64,000 bases of DNA, taken from the NCBI GenBank assembly GCA_013289955.1, contig JABCYZ010000005.1, forward strand, positions 224,449 through 288,448. The letters are read 5' to 3'. This stretch comes from Acidobacteriota bacterium. Its GTDB lineage: Bacteria > Acidobacteriota > Terriglobia > Acidiferrales > UBA7541. Under the pieces are notes generated by a model. That model did not search any database, was not told the origin of the DNA, and was given only the letters and a program-made list of their open reading frames with translations. The translations under genes and the position numbers were made by a program. Positions 24,915 to 33,242 of the stretch are shown here, piece by piece. Positions within the stretch are counted from its first letter, which is position 1. Every line of letters begins with the position of its first letter.

Positions 24915-25357
24915 AATCCGAGCTAAAGATCGACGGCAATCGCATGCAAATCACGCGCGTTTTCGACGCACCCCGCGAGCGCGTCTTCGCCGCCTGGAAG
25001 ACGCCCGAACTCATGCAGCGATGGTCAGGCTGCAAAGAAACTGCCAGGGTGCGAATCACGATGGATTTCCGCGTCGGCGGCTCTTTCACGCAAGAAATGG
25101 ATATCGAGGGCTCAGGCAAACACTCCATCACCGGTGTCTATGACGAAATTGTCGAGCCGGAAAAAATCGCCTACCACGTGAATCTGGGCCCGGCCATCAC
25201 GCGCGTCACGGTGGAATTTATCGACCAGGGCAGCCAGACAAAATTAATCCTGACGCAAGAAGGATTCCCGGATCAGAGCATCGTCAGGATCGTTTCGGGG
25301 GGAACGTTGGAATCCCTCGACAAACTGGAAGGCTTGCTGCTCGCCGAAGCCGCCTAA
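24911..25357 (+). CDS. SRPBCC (AHSA1-like) domain protein
   Basis: A 148-aa START-like protein of the AHA1/SRPBCC class: VFDAPRERVFAAWKTPELMQRW at the N-terminus and QTKLILTQEGF in the last strand region. Such proteins have a hydrophobic cavity for small ligands. The start ATG 24911 overlaps the arsR stop by 4 nt. The pairing with ArsR is very common and suggests a stress- or ligand-responsive operon; the ligand is unknown. Confidence 0.9.
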   Translation: MKSELKIDGNRMQITRVFDAPRERVFAAWKTPELMQRWSGCKETARVRITMDFRVGGSFTQEMDIEGSGKHSITGVYDEIVEPEKIAYHVNLGPAITRVTVEFIDQGSQTKLILTQEGFPDQSIVRIVSGGTLESLDKLEGLLLAEAA

Positions 25358-25402
25358 ATCCATTCTGCCGGACGTGGATCTTTGCCTCATCGAGGAGCGG
25401 AC

Positions 25403-25831
25403 ATGAGCTATGGACGAATCGTACTCTCGGCCGTTGGCGCCTTTCTCGCCTATTTTGTCATTGGCGGCCTCTCGTTTGGCCTGGTGCCTTCGCTCAGGAG
25501 TGAGTTTCTCAAATATCCCGCGGTCTATCGCTCGCAAGAGGGAATCAGGAGCGTCATGCCTGCCGGAATGGCGGCTATGCTCGTGGCGATTCTGGCGCTC
25601 TCGGTGATTTACGCGAAACTCTACCGCGGCGGCTCGGGTCTAGCCGAGGGTGCAGCCTTCGGCGCCCTCATCGGCGTCTTCGCCATCGGTTCCTTCGTCG
25701 TTCATAACTATGTCAATCTAAACATCGGTCTCAAGCTGACCTTTCAGCAATCCGTTGCCTATTTCATCGAATGGCTCGTTGTTGGGATCGTGATCGGCCT
25801 GATCTACAAGCCGCCCACCACTGCGCCGTGA
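25403..25831 (+). CDS. four-helix membrane protein, unknown function
   Basis: A 142-aa protein with four hydrophobic helices (about 5-27, 54-74, 84-106, 116-136) and no recognised domain. The ATG at 25403 has GGAG 6 nt upstream, preferred over an in-frame ATG at 25382. It is 45 nt after the SRPBCC gene and probably belongs to the ArsR-controlled transcript. The stop is 34 nt from the convergent M28 peptidase stop. Confidence 0.8.
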   Translation: MSYGRIVLSAVGAFLAYFVIGGLSFGLVPSLRSEFLKYPAVYRSQEGIRSVMPAGMAAMLVAILALSVIYAKLYRGGSGLAEGAAFGALIGVFAIGSFVVHNYVNLNIGLKLTFQQSVAYFIEWLVVGIVIGLIYKPPTTAP

Positions 25832-25865
25832 ATGCCCGCCGCGGAGTAACAGCCGCGAAACTTTC

Positions 25866-27311
25866 CTACTGCTTCGGCGCTGCGCTCGGCGTCGGCGGCG
25901 CGCGCCGCTCGGCTTCAGAAATCACCGCAATCGAGCGTGCGCCGTTCTTTCCGACGGATCGTACGGCAAAGTAGTGATTGTCGGTCGAAACGTCTTTCAA
26001 CACTGTTTGCCCCGGCTTTTCCGCAAAATCAAAAACGCTCCACCGGGCCTCGGTCGTCTCGCGCCACAGAATCTCAAATCCCGCGCGTTCTCTGTCATCG
26101 TCTGCTGCCCAGGACACTTTCGCATCGGGCGTGACCGCTCCGGTCAGCCTGACCGTCATGGGCGGCGCCGGAGCCAACGCCAGTTGCCGCAACACTTCGG
26201 CATTATCCCGCGCCACATTTCCCATGAACGCAAAATTCAGGAACTTTTCGTAGTCGCCATACTCGATGCCGTTCTCTGTCCGCGGGGTCTGATGCTGGTG
26301 ATGATAATCCTCGAGCGGCTCCGTGAAGCGCACCGCCGGCAGTCCCGCCTTCGAAAATGGGTAGTGGTCGCCGCCGCGTCCATAGCGGTCCAGCCGAAAA
26401 ATCATGCGGATCGCCGAGCGCCCGTTAATTTCCTCGATCGCGCGCGCCAGTTCGCGCTGCGGCCCGTCAGAATCCTCAATCGTGCCATTTTCAGAAAACA
26501 CGCGCACGCGATGCGGCCCGCCCGGCGCCGGGTCGGCGCCTACGATGTCGTTGTCCATCATCGCGCCCACGGTATAGCCCTGCTCTTTCGTCCATTCGAG
26601 CAAGCGATACGCTCCCAGGAGCCCCTGCTCTTCGCCGGAGAGCGCGCCGAACAGAACCGTCGCCCGGCCGCCATGGCCAGCCGCGGCCGCCTTGCTCAAG
26701 AGACGAGCTGATTCGAGAACGACCGCGACACCGGAAGAATCGTCATCGGCCCCCGGCGCATCCGCTTCAGGATCCATCACGTTCGAAGGCCGCGAGTCAA
26801 AGTCGCCGACCACAATGAAAATATTCTTCTCGAGATCTGGATCTGAACCTTTCAAAATCCCGTAGACATTTTCGAGGTGCACCGGATTCGGCCCCGTCCG
26901 TTCCGACTTCGACTCGAATTTGTCCACGACGATTTCCAGTTTTCCGGCGGAAGCTTTCGCAATTTCGTCGAAGCGCGCCGTAATAAAATCGCGCCCGCAG
27001 CCGATCCCGCGCTTGGGATCCGTCCACGAAGAAAGCGTCAGCCGCGTCCCGCAGCTCACCTGCTCATGAATAATTTCGCGCATCGTTTTTTCGTTGACGC
27101 TCGCGCGCGCAATCGCGCCCGCTGGCCGCGGCGATATCTTCGGATGTGGGCTGTTTTCTGGCGGCTCCGCCGGATCGTGCGAAACGCTCTGCGTCTTCGC
27201 CGGCGCGCTCTGCCGCGCATAGGAAGCACCTCGGCAAAAGCCGAGCATCAGAAGAACCATCATCCCGGTATTGACGAAAGGACGGCGAAAGAGGTTGGTG
27301 CGATTGGTCAT
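25866..27311 (-). CDS. M28 family peptidase with C-terminal fibronectin-like domain
   Basis: Exported protein of 481 aa. A signal-like N-terminus (about 12-32) is followed by an M28 domain (about 75-375) with GADDDSSG (bridging Asp near 189), SGEEQG (general base Glu pair 227-228), MMDNDIVG and EDYHHQHQ. The first zinc ligand, normally His in GxHxDS, appears as Asp170 in VGDFDSR. A beta-rich C-terminal domain (about 390-470) resembles fibronectin type III. It probably is a periplasmic aminopeptidase-like enzyme; the His to Asp change may alter activity. Confidence 0.85.
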   Translation of the reverse strand: MTNRTNLFRRPFVNTGMMVLLMLGFCRGASYARQSAPAKTQSVSHDPAEPPENSPHPKISPRPAGAIARASVNEKTMREIIHEQVSCGTRLTLSSWTDPKRGIGCGRDFITARFDEIAKASAGKLEIVVDKFESKSERTGPNPVHLENVYGILKGSDPDLEKNIFIVVGDFDSRPSNVMDPEADAPGADDDSSGVAVVLESARLLSKAAAAGHGGRATVLFGALSGEEQGLLGAYRLLEWTKEQGYTVGAMMDNDIVGADPAPGGPHRVRVFSENGTIEDSDGPQRELARAIEEINGRSAIRMIFRLDRYGRGGDHYPFSKAGLPAVRFTEPLEDYHHQHQTPRTENGIEYGDYEKFLNFAFMGNVARDNAEVLRQLALAPAPPMTVRLTGAVTPDAKVSWAADDDRERAGFEILWRETTEARWSVFDFAEKPGQTVLKDVSTDNHYFAVRSVGKNGARSIAVISEAERRAPPTPSAAPKQ

Positions 27312-27474
27312 GGTGCACGCTTTCGAAATAAATTTACGTAGAGCGAACCGGCATTCTAACGCGTCAGCCGAAACTTTGCGATGCCATTGCCTATTGCACT
27401 GGACGCGTCCGCGGCGTGCCAGAGGTACACCCAGGTTTTGCCGATGCCCACGGTTGTGTTAACGTTTTTTGTTT

Positions 27475-28083
27475 ATGAAGAAGCGCATAGGCGTGCTGTT
27501 GAGCGGCCGCGGTTCGAATTTCGAAGCGCTCGCGGAGAGCATCGCCTCCGGCCGAATTCCAAACGCCGAAATCGCTATCGTCGTCAGCAACCGCGACGGA
27601 GCGCCCGGCACCGACCGCGCAAAAGCACGCGGTATCGCCACGCGCGTGATTCCTTCAAAAGGTTTGGAGCGGGAAACGTATGACCGCGAGGTCGTCGCGG
27701 TCCTGAACGAGCACAAAGTCGACCTTGTCTGTCTGGCTGGTTACATGCGCTTGCTCTCGCCTTATTTTGTGGCCGCGTTCCCGAATCGTATCCTGAACAT
27801 TCATCCGTCGCTGCTGCCGTCCTTTCCCGGCCTTGAGTCGCAGCGCCAGGCGCTCGAATACGGCGTCCAATTCGCCGGCTGCACCGTTCATTTCGTCGAC
27901 GAGAATCTGGACGCGGGTCCCATCGTTCTTCAAGCGGTTTTACCGGTGAACGACAACGACACGGAGGATACGCTCTCCGCGCGCATTTTAGAGCAAGAGC
28001 ACAGAATTTATTCCGAAGCCGTTCGAATCGTCCTCGAAGACCGCTACAAAATCCAGGGTCGGCGCGTCATTCGAACAACCTAA
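27475..28083 (+). CDS. purN: phosphoribosylglycinamide formyltransferase
   Basis: Transfers formyl from 10-formyl-THF to GAR (step 3 of IMP synthesis), 202 aa. The N-terminal RIGVLLSGRGSNFEAL, the folate loop GYMRLLSPYFV, the catalytic segment NIHPSLLPSFPG (Asn and His) and HFVDENLDAGPIV with the catalytic Asp are all present. There is no ribosome-binding site before ATG 27475 (T-rich AACGTTTTTTGTTT), so the mRNA may have a very short leader. It lies apart from the main purine cluster and 3 nt before tyrS. Confidence 0.97.
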   Translation: MKKRIGVLLSGRGSNFEALAESIASGRIPNAEIAIVVSNRDGAPGTDRAKARGIATRVIPSKGLERETYDREVVAVLNEHKVDLVCLAGYMRLLSPYFVAAFPNRILNIHPSLLPSFPGLESQRQALEYGVQFAGCTVHFVDENLDAGPIVLQAVLPVNDNDTEDTLSARILEQEHRIYSEAVRIVLEDRYKIQGRRVIRTT

Positions 28084-28086
28084 GAA

Positions 28087-29319
28087 ATGTCCGAAACCAA
28101 GTTCAAACCCGTTGAAGAACAGCTCGCCTACCTGAAAAAAGGCGCCGCCGAGATCATTCCTGAAGCTGAACTGAAAGCGAAACTCGAACACTCCTTCAAA
28201 ACCGGCACTCCGCTCCGCGTCTATCTCGGCGTTGATCCCACCGCTCCCGACATTCACCTCGGCCACACCGTCGTCCTCCGGAAACTAAAGCACTTCCAGG
28301 ACCTCGGCCACACCGCCATCTTTCTTATCGGCGATTTTTCCGCGATGATCGGCGACCCCACGGGCCGCTCCGAAACGCGTCCGCCGCTTTCCCGCAAAGA
28401 GGTCAACGCCAACGCCGAAACCTATCTCGCGCAGGTCTTCAAACTCCTCGACCCGGGAAAAACCGAGGTCCGCTACAACAGCGAGTGGCTCGACAAGCTT
28501 TCCAGCTACGACATCGTCCGTATCTGCGGCCACTACAGCCTCGCTCGCATGCTCGAGCGCGAAGACTTCCGCTCCCGTCTGGAACACCACCAGCCCATCT
28601 CCGTCCACGAACTTCTCTACCCGCTCCTCACCGCCTACGACGCCGTCGCTCTCAAATCCGACGTCGAGCTCGGTGCCACCGAACAGAAGTTCAACATCCT
28701 CGTGCACCGCGACATACAGCGCGCCTACGGCCTTGCCGGCGAAGTCGCTCTCACCATGCCCATCCTCGTCGGCCTCGACGGCCAGCGCAAAATGTCCAAA
28801 AGCCTCGGCAATTACATCGGTATCACCGAGTCTCCCGCCGAAATCTTCGGCAAGCTCATGTCCATCCCCGACGATTTGATGTGGACGTACTACGACTTGG
28901 TGACCGATCGCACACCAAGCGAGATTGCCGCGCTGAAAAAAGAAGTCGCAGGCGGCACAGCACATCCCATGGACGTGAAGATGCGCCTCGCCCAGGAAGT
29001 CATCGCCGGCTTCCATGGCGAAGAAGCCGCCCGCAAAGCCGCCGAAAATTTCCAACGCGTCTTCCGCGACCGCCAGGCTCCCGCCGAAGCCGAAGTTCAA
29101 CGCCTCCCCCGCGGGCCGGCGAAAAAACTAGTAACTCTGCTCGCCGAGTTGAAGTTAGCCCCCTCAAAAGCCGAAGCGGGAAGATTGATCGAGCAAGGCG
29201 CCGTGGAAATCGATGGAGTGCGCGTAGAGGATGTACGCAAGGACATCGAGCTGAGCAATCCGACCGAGTTCCTACTTCGTGCGGGAAAAAAGAAATTCCT
29301 CCGCATCATCGTCGAATAG
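28087..29319 (+). CDS. tyrS: tyrosyl-tRNA synthetase
   Basis: Class I aminoacyl-tRNA synthetase, 410 aa, charging tRNA-Tyr in the cytoplasm. The HIGH-type motif is HLGH at 57-60 and the second signature is KMSKS at 235-239, as in the TyrZ-like bacterial class. The C-terminal S4 RNA-binding domain covers about 345-410. The ATG is 3 nt after the purN stop, so the two are likely co-transcribed. It is followed by a bidirectional terminator-like hairpin. Confidence 0.97.
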   Translation: MSETKFKPVEEQLAYLKKGAAEIIPEAELKAKLEHSFKTGTPLRVYLGVDPTAPDIHLGHTVVLRKLKHFQDLGHTAIFLIGDFSAMIGDPTGRSETRPPLSRKEVNANAETYLAQVFKLLDPGKTEVRYNSEWLDKLSSYDIVRICGHYSLARMLEREDFRSRLEHHQPISVHELLYPLLTAYDAVALKSDVELGATEQKFNILVHRDIQRAYGLAGEVALTMPILVGLDGQRKMSKSLGNYIGITESPAEIFGKLMSIPDDLMWTYYDLVTDRTPSEIAALKKEVAGGTAHPMDVKMRLAQEVIAGFHGEEAARKAAENFQRVFRDRQAPAEAEVQRLPRGPAKKLVTLLAELKLAPSKAEAGRLIEQGAVEIDGVRVEDVRKDIELSNPTEFLLRAGKKKFLRIIVE

Positions 29320-29389
29320 CTTCAGAAGGGCACGTCGGTCCGGGCGACGCCCATTCGACAAAGGTCAGTTCCGTCTGGCGGATTATCCT

Positions 29390-29415
29390 AAAATCAGTGT
29401 ATAGAGACTGATTTT
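29390..29415. terminator. bidirectional terminator candidate between tyrS and the hydrolase gene
   Basis: AAAATCAGT and ACTGATTTT form a perfect 9-bp stem with an 8-nt loop, giving T-runs in both directions. It lies between two convergent genes. A second hairpin GAGTCA/TGACTC follows at 29420-29443. Confidence 0.6.
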
Positions 29416-29455
29416 TAATGAGTCAGTGCTTTTTACTTGACTCTAGAAATATCAG

Positions 29456-30706
29456 CTAGTGGCTATCGCCTGTGCAAGTTTTGGTCCTTACGAGAGGGAG
29501 AAAGTCGGACGGGACAATCCACTTGCCGGTCGATTCGGGGAGAACGTCCCACATCGTATAAGTTACAATCAGACCTTCTTCTGGAAACACCTGCAGGTTC
29601 TGTCCGCCGAATCCGCGAGCTAGCCAGACGTACTCAGTCGAATCCGGCCGTTTGTACAACCACCACTTGAAGCCGTACTTGAATCCATCCTTGAACTGCT
29701 CCTCGACGTCGGTTTGGAAGTAGGGCGTCACGGACTCTTTCACCCATTCACTGGAGACGATCCGCTGGCCGTCCCACATGCCATCGTGCAGATACAAGTA
29801 ACCGATCTTCGCCAGGTCGCTGCCATTCAGATACAGGCCGCCTTCGGTGTCCACGACTCCCAGATACGTGCGCTTCCATTCATGCCGGATCCCCAAGGGT
29901 TCAAACAGATATTTCTGGCCGTAGTCATCAATGTCCCACCCAGTTTCCTTCTGAAAGATATAGGCGAGGAGTTCCGTAGCACCGGGGTTGTAGCTCCAGA
30001 CCTTTCCGGGTTCGGCGGCCATCGGCTTGTCAATCGTGTATTGCACCCAGTCGTCGCTGGCTTCCAGCAAGCTCGTGTCGCTTTGTGGATCGCCGGTTTC
30101 GAAACCCTTTTCATTCCAATCGAGACCCGCCGTCATGGTCAGCACGTTGTGCAAGGTCATGCGGCGCTTGCGGTCGTCCACATTTTTCACTTTGGATATA
30201 TCGAAGTATTTCAGCACTGGTGTATCCAGGCCGGCTTTGAAGTCGCCATGTTGCATGGCTGCGCCGATAATGATCGAAGTGACCGTCTTGCTGATTGATT
30301 GCATGGTGTGCAGATCCGTGCCGTGATAATAGGGGTGCCAGTATGGATCGAAATAGTTGTACCGCCCTGTCAGGCGCATGTTGTACGCCCCGCGTTCCCC
30401 GGCCTCCTTGGCATAGATTTTTGCGTAGTCGTGCGGATAGGTGCGTTCGAAAACCTTCTTTCCGCAGCGGAAGACCGCAAGGCTATCCACCATCTCTGAA
30501 TAGGTCCCGGAGGCTAGGTCCTTGTCCAGCCGCACTAGAACCCGCTCATCGAGCCCAACACTGTCAGGTCTGGCGGTTGCCCAGCCTTTGGTTGGCCAGA
30601 AGGTTTCCTGAGCTGGCCGCGACGCTGTCTTTCTGGCGAAGAGCAGCGCCGTTGAGGCCAGAACGATGGTTAATGCAGGGATGACAAGCACGCCACGGCT
30701 TTTCAT
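29456..30706 (-). CDS. beta-lactamase class C-like serine hydrolase
   Basis: A 416-aa exported protein: N-terminal hydrophobic anchor or signal (about 7-24), then a serine beta-lactamase/DD-peptidase fold with the SxxK motif in QSISKTV (Ser near 142) and the YxN-type motif in WSYNPGATE. Family members include esterases, penicillin-binding-like proteins and amidases, so true beta-lactamase activity is not implied. Many aromatic residues and a long insertion before SxxK (NYFDPYWHPYYHG) are notable. It is convergent with tyrS. Confidence 0.88.
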   Translation of the reverse strand: MKSRGVLVIPALTIVLASTALLFARKTASRPAQETFWPTKGWATARPDSVGLDERVLVRLDKDLASGTYSEMVDSLAVFRCGKKVFERTYPHDYAKIYAKEAGERGAYNMRLTGRYNYFDPYWHPYYHGTDLHTMQSISKTVTSIIIGAAMQHGDFKAGLDTPVLKYFDISKVKNVDDRKRRMTLHNVLTMTAGLDWNEKGFETGDPQSDTSLLEASDDWVQYTIDKPMAAEPGKVWSYNPGATELLAYIFQKETGWDIDDYGQKYLFEPLGIRHEWKRTYLGVVDTEGGLYLNGSDLAKIGYLYLHDGMWDGQRIVSSEWVKESVTPYFQTDVEEQFKDGFKYGFKWWLYKRPDSTEYVWLARGFGGQNLQVFPEEGLIVTYTMWDVLPESTGKWIVPSDFLPLVRTKTCTGDSH

Positions 30707-30853
30707 GGTGGCACCGTTCGAGCACCTTATGGCGCGCTGGAACCCATGTCAAGCGCTGGCAGGTATCGGCACTCTTATCTGGCGGCGGGAGCCTCCTGAT
30801 AATTGGGAAGGTGGCTCATCACACCTAGCTGACCGGTTGCCTCGCACCAGATA

Positions 30854-31750
30854 TCAGAAATCAAGTCTAGCAAGTGCGCCTTTACAGGTGAACCCGCCAA
30901 GTTGAGCGGTAGAGAAAGCCGACGGAATGGAAGGGATGCCCGGCACTGCGATCCTTGTGACCGTGAACGGCAACAATCCACACATAGTTTGCTGATCCAG
31001 ATAGTCGGTCTCCACATCGAGCTGTGTGGTGGCGTTGATATAAGGACTTCGGGAGGCCGCAGTGGCTTTCTGAAAGAAATCAGTCCACGATTTGAACAGC
31101 GAAGGCTCATTCGGAAATGGCCGCGGAATGGTGATCGCGCTCAATCCGGCTCCCGGGATATTCTTGTCCTCAATGCTTGCCACGATTGTTCCCGCTTTTG
31201 CGTCAAAACGAATGATCGTAATGAGATGATCGCCTGGCTTCACGCCTATGACTTTGCCAGTCTGTGCATAGGGTGCGGATGTCTTTCCGTTTTCCCAGAA
31301 ATAATGTGCCTCGATTGCCCAGGCACTTCGTTGGCTCCAGGATGGTTTATAGTCGGCGTCGTTGGCATCTAATGCGCTGCCGAGAATCAGTTGCGGAGTG
31401 ATCTGGTTGAATCTGTAATCCGATAGCTTGTATTTCCCACTGCTCCCGTACTCGTCGAAATCTACATCTCCCCATTGATAGACGGTCCCCACCTTGTAAT
31501 TCCAGGTAGGCGAACTCGGCAGGGGAGGAACCGCGAATCGATACTCCAATGTCCAATCTTTTGTCGCGGCTAACTGCGGATGCCCTTCATTCGCATAAAC
31601 CTGCAACCGATAAGCCGGATTTATGAGCTCCTGCGCGCCGCTACGATTCTCATGAAAATCACTGGTCTTTGCTAGCGCTACAACGAACAACACCGTGAGC
31701 GGCGCAGCCGCGCTCGCAAGAGACCAGGTTTTCTTCAGGGAAGCCATCAT
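30854..31750 (-). CDS. exported protein of unknown function, 298 aa
   Basis: An N-terminal signal or anchor (about 9-28) is followed by a beta-rich region with many aromatic residues (WTLEYRFAVPP, GTVYQWGDVDFDEYGSSG). Cysteines occur at C258 and near the C-terminus (FTCKGALARLDF). I do not recognise a family. The start could be either of two adjacent ATGs (31750 or 31747). It lies upstream of the serine hydrolase on the same strand with a 147-nt gap. The 258 nt between its start and the next gene show nothing clear. Confidence 0.7.
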   Translation of the reverse strand: MMASLKKTWSLASAAAPLTVLFVVALAKTSDFHENRSGAQELINPAYRLQVYANEGHPQLAATKDWTLEYRFAVPPLPSSPTWNYKVGTVYQWGDVDFDEYGSSGKYKLSDYRFNQITPQLILGSALDANDADYKPSWSQRSAWAIEAHYFWENGKTSAPYAQTGKVIGVKPGDHLITIIRFDAKAGTIVASIEDKNIPGAGLSAITIPRPFPNEPSLFKSWTDFFQKATAASRSPYINATTQLDVETDYLDQQTMCGLLPFTVTRIAVPGIPSIPSAFSTAQLGGFTCKGALARLDF

Positions 31751-32008
31751 CGGAACAAGTTATCATGCCGTGGATGGTCTCTTCTTCTCGATACTATGCA
31801 AGTTTCGAGTTCACTGTTTCGCGAACCAACACTCAACTCCCAGAGAGTCGGATCACCGGACATGTGGAATTGCGGTCGGTGCTTGTCCGACGCAGGGCCG
31901 ACCAGAAATTCTGACAGAAGGGCATGACGCAACATTTCGCCCGACAGCCGAACGTTAACGGCGCTCACAGCTGAATGCCTAAATGTGTGAGAGCCTGGCG
32001 CGGCTTCC

Positions 32009-32230
32009 TTACCTCGGAATCGGCTTCATGTAGTCGCGAATGATGCCGTAGTTGCCAGTCTTCCAATCGTAGAGATCGGCTCCAACGACAGACAGGTCGC
32101 AGGCGAAACGGAACGAGAACAATGTCTTATCCTTGAAACAGCCATTCATGCAAATAACTCCATCGTCGATGAAATGGTCGATGTAATCGACAACTTTGCC
32201 TCGCACCTCGGCGTACTTCCTGCGTCGCAT
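32009..32230 (-). CDS. small protein of unknown function, 73 aa
   Basis: A compact basic and aromatic-rich protein with natural-looking composition: KVVDYIDHFIDDGVICMN, FRFACDLSVVGADLYDWKTGNYG. It follows the 157-aa gene by 29 nt on the same strand and probably shares its transcript. The ATG at 32230 has only a weak GGAA nearby. No family is recognised; the alternating pattern suggests a small beta-sheet domain. Confidence 0.6.
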   Translation of the reverse strand: MRRRKYAEVRGKVVDYIDHFIDDGVICMNGCFKDKTLFSFRFACDLSVVGADLYDWKTGNYGIIRDYMKPIPR

Positions 32231-32259
32231 TTCCAGGGCATGGTTGTTCTCCCACGCCG

Positions 32260-32733
32260 TTACTTTGCGGGCTTCTTGGAGCGCTCTTTCTTGCGCCCCT
32301 GCTCGGTCTCCCGACGATCCTCTTCCGCGGCCACGGCTGAATGTGGGAGAACACCGAGGCGCGGCGGCAAGCCTTGCTCCTTGCGTTCTTCTTCTCGTCG
32401 CCCAACCTCTATATAGACATCGTCAGGGTCGCGCCATTTCTTCTCGAACTCCTGGCGTTGCTTCCAGAAGCGGCCTTCATCGAAGCGTTCGCTACCTGCC
32501 AGTTTTTCCGTAAACTCGGCATTCATGTCGCATCGGACCTCTTCAATCTCAACAACGGCGCACTGCACCGACTCTCTGTCGGCAAAGGGGAGCTTCCCCA
32601 TCTCGCGCAAAAGGATGATGATGTGGTCTATACCTTCATTCAACAGGAAAAGACTTTCATAAATACGCAGCTTCGGGGAACGTTCGGAAGGTTGCTTGAG
32701 AAACGAGGAACCGATACCTTCATTACTAACCAT
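32260..32733 (-). CDS. charged protein of unknown function, 157 aa
   Basis: The ATG at 32733 has a full AAGGAGG 5 nt upstream, the strongest ribosome-binding site in this area. The N-terminal half has a helical region (YESLFLLNEGIDHIIILLREMG), the C-terminal half is highly charged (Glu/Arg/Lys) and probably helical or disordered. No domain is recognised. It forms a pair with the 73-aa gene downstream. Confidence 0.65.
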   Translation of the reverse strand: MVSNEGIGSSFLKQPSERSPKLRIYESLFLLNEGIDHIIILLREMGKLPFADRESVQCAVVEIEEVRCDMNAEFTEKLAGSERFDEGRFWKQRQEFEKKWRDPDDVYIEVGRREEERKEQGLPPRLGVLPHSAVAAEEDRRETEQGRKKERSKKPAK

Positions 32734-32889
32734 CGTTGCCTCCTTGTAGGTGATGGTGGTCAGGGGCGCATCCGTGTTTAGGCACGAGTGCGCTCCGCTC
32801 TTCCTGCGCTCCCAGTGATATTCCTATGCTTGAAGCGCACCAAGCATGAGGTTAGCTCCTTCGATTCGAGGTTGTCAAGGCCCGTTTCG

Positions 32890-32919
32890 TTGCTGGAATC
32901 TGCGCCAGCCCGGTACAAT
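32890..32919 (+). promoter_or_regulatory. promoter candidate for the KGG protein gene
   Basis: TACAAT (32914-32919, five of six) lies 7 nt before the ATG at 32927; TTGCTG (32890-32895, weak) is 18 nt upstream of it. There is no ribosome-binding site in between, so the message is probably leaderless. Confidence 0.45.
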
Positions 32920-32926
32920 CCTACCT

Positions 32927-33097
32927 ATGGATCCCAATTTGATTTCGAGAGTCATGCAAGAGATGGGCCGCAAAGGCGGCAAAAAGGGCGGGAAGAAGGG
33001 CGCGAAGATGCGCGCAGAAGCGCTCACCCCTGAGCAGCGGAGCCGGATTGCGCGAAAGGCTGCAAAGACTCGATGGTCGAAAACTAAGAACAAATAA
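32927..33097 (+). CDS. small basic KGG-repeat protein, 56 aa
   Basis: Highly basic protein: MDPNLISRVMQEMGRKGG starts it, then repeats of GGKK/GAK, and a C-terminal LTPEQRSRIARKAAKTRW segment of a type seen in many short bacterial proteins. The composition resembles AT-hook or stress-induced KGG proteins and suggests nucleic-acid binding. No ribosome-binding site is present before ATG 32927, and upstream in-frame codons are poor, so a leaderless start is favoured. The function is unknown. Confidence 0.7.
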   Translation: MDPNLISRVMQEMGRKGGKKGGKKGAKMRAEALTPEQRSRIARKAAKTRWSKTKNK

Positions 33098-33242
33098 TCA
33101 GTCGAGGATCGCAATTGCTTTTTAAAGCGTGGCTGTTAGACGGACCCGTATTTGCATTTGGTAAGCAGGGCTCGGGGTTAACCGCACTTGCGATGGGCCT
33201 CTCCATGCTTGGCTACAGTCGGTAAAATTCTTTTCTTTTTAT

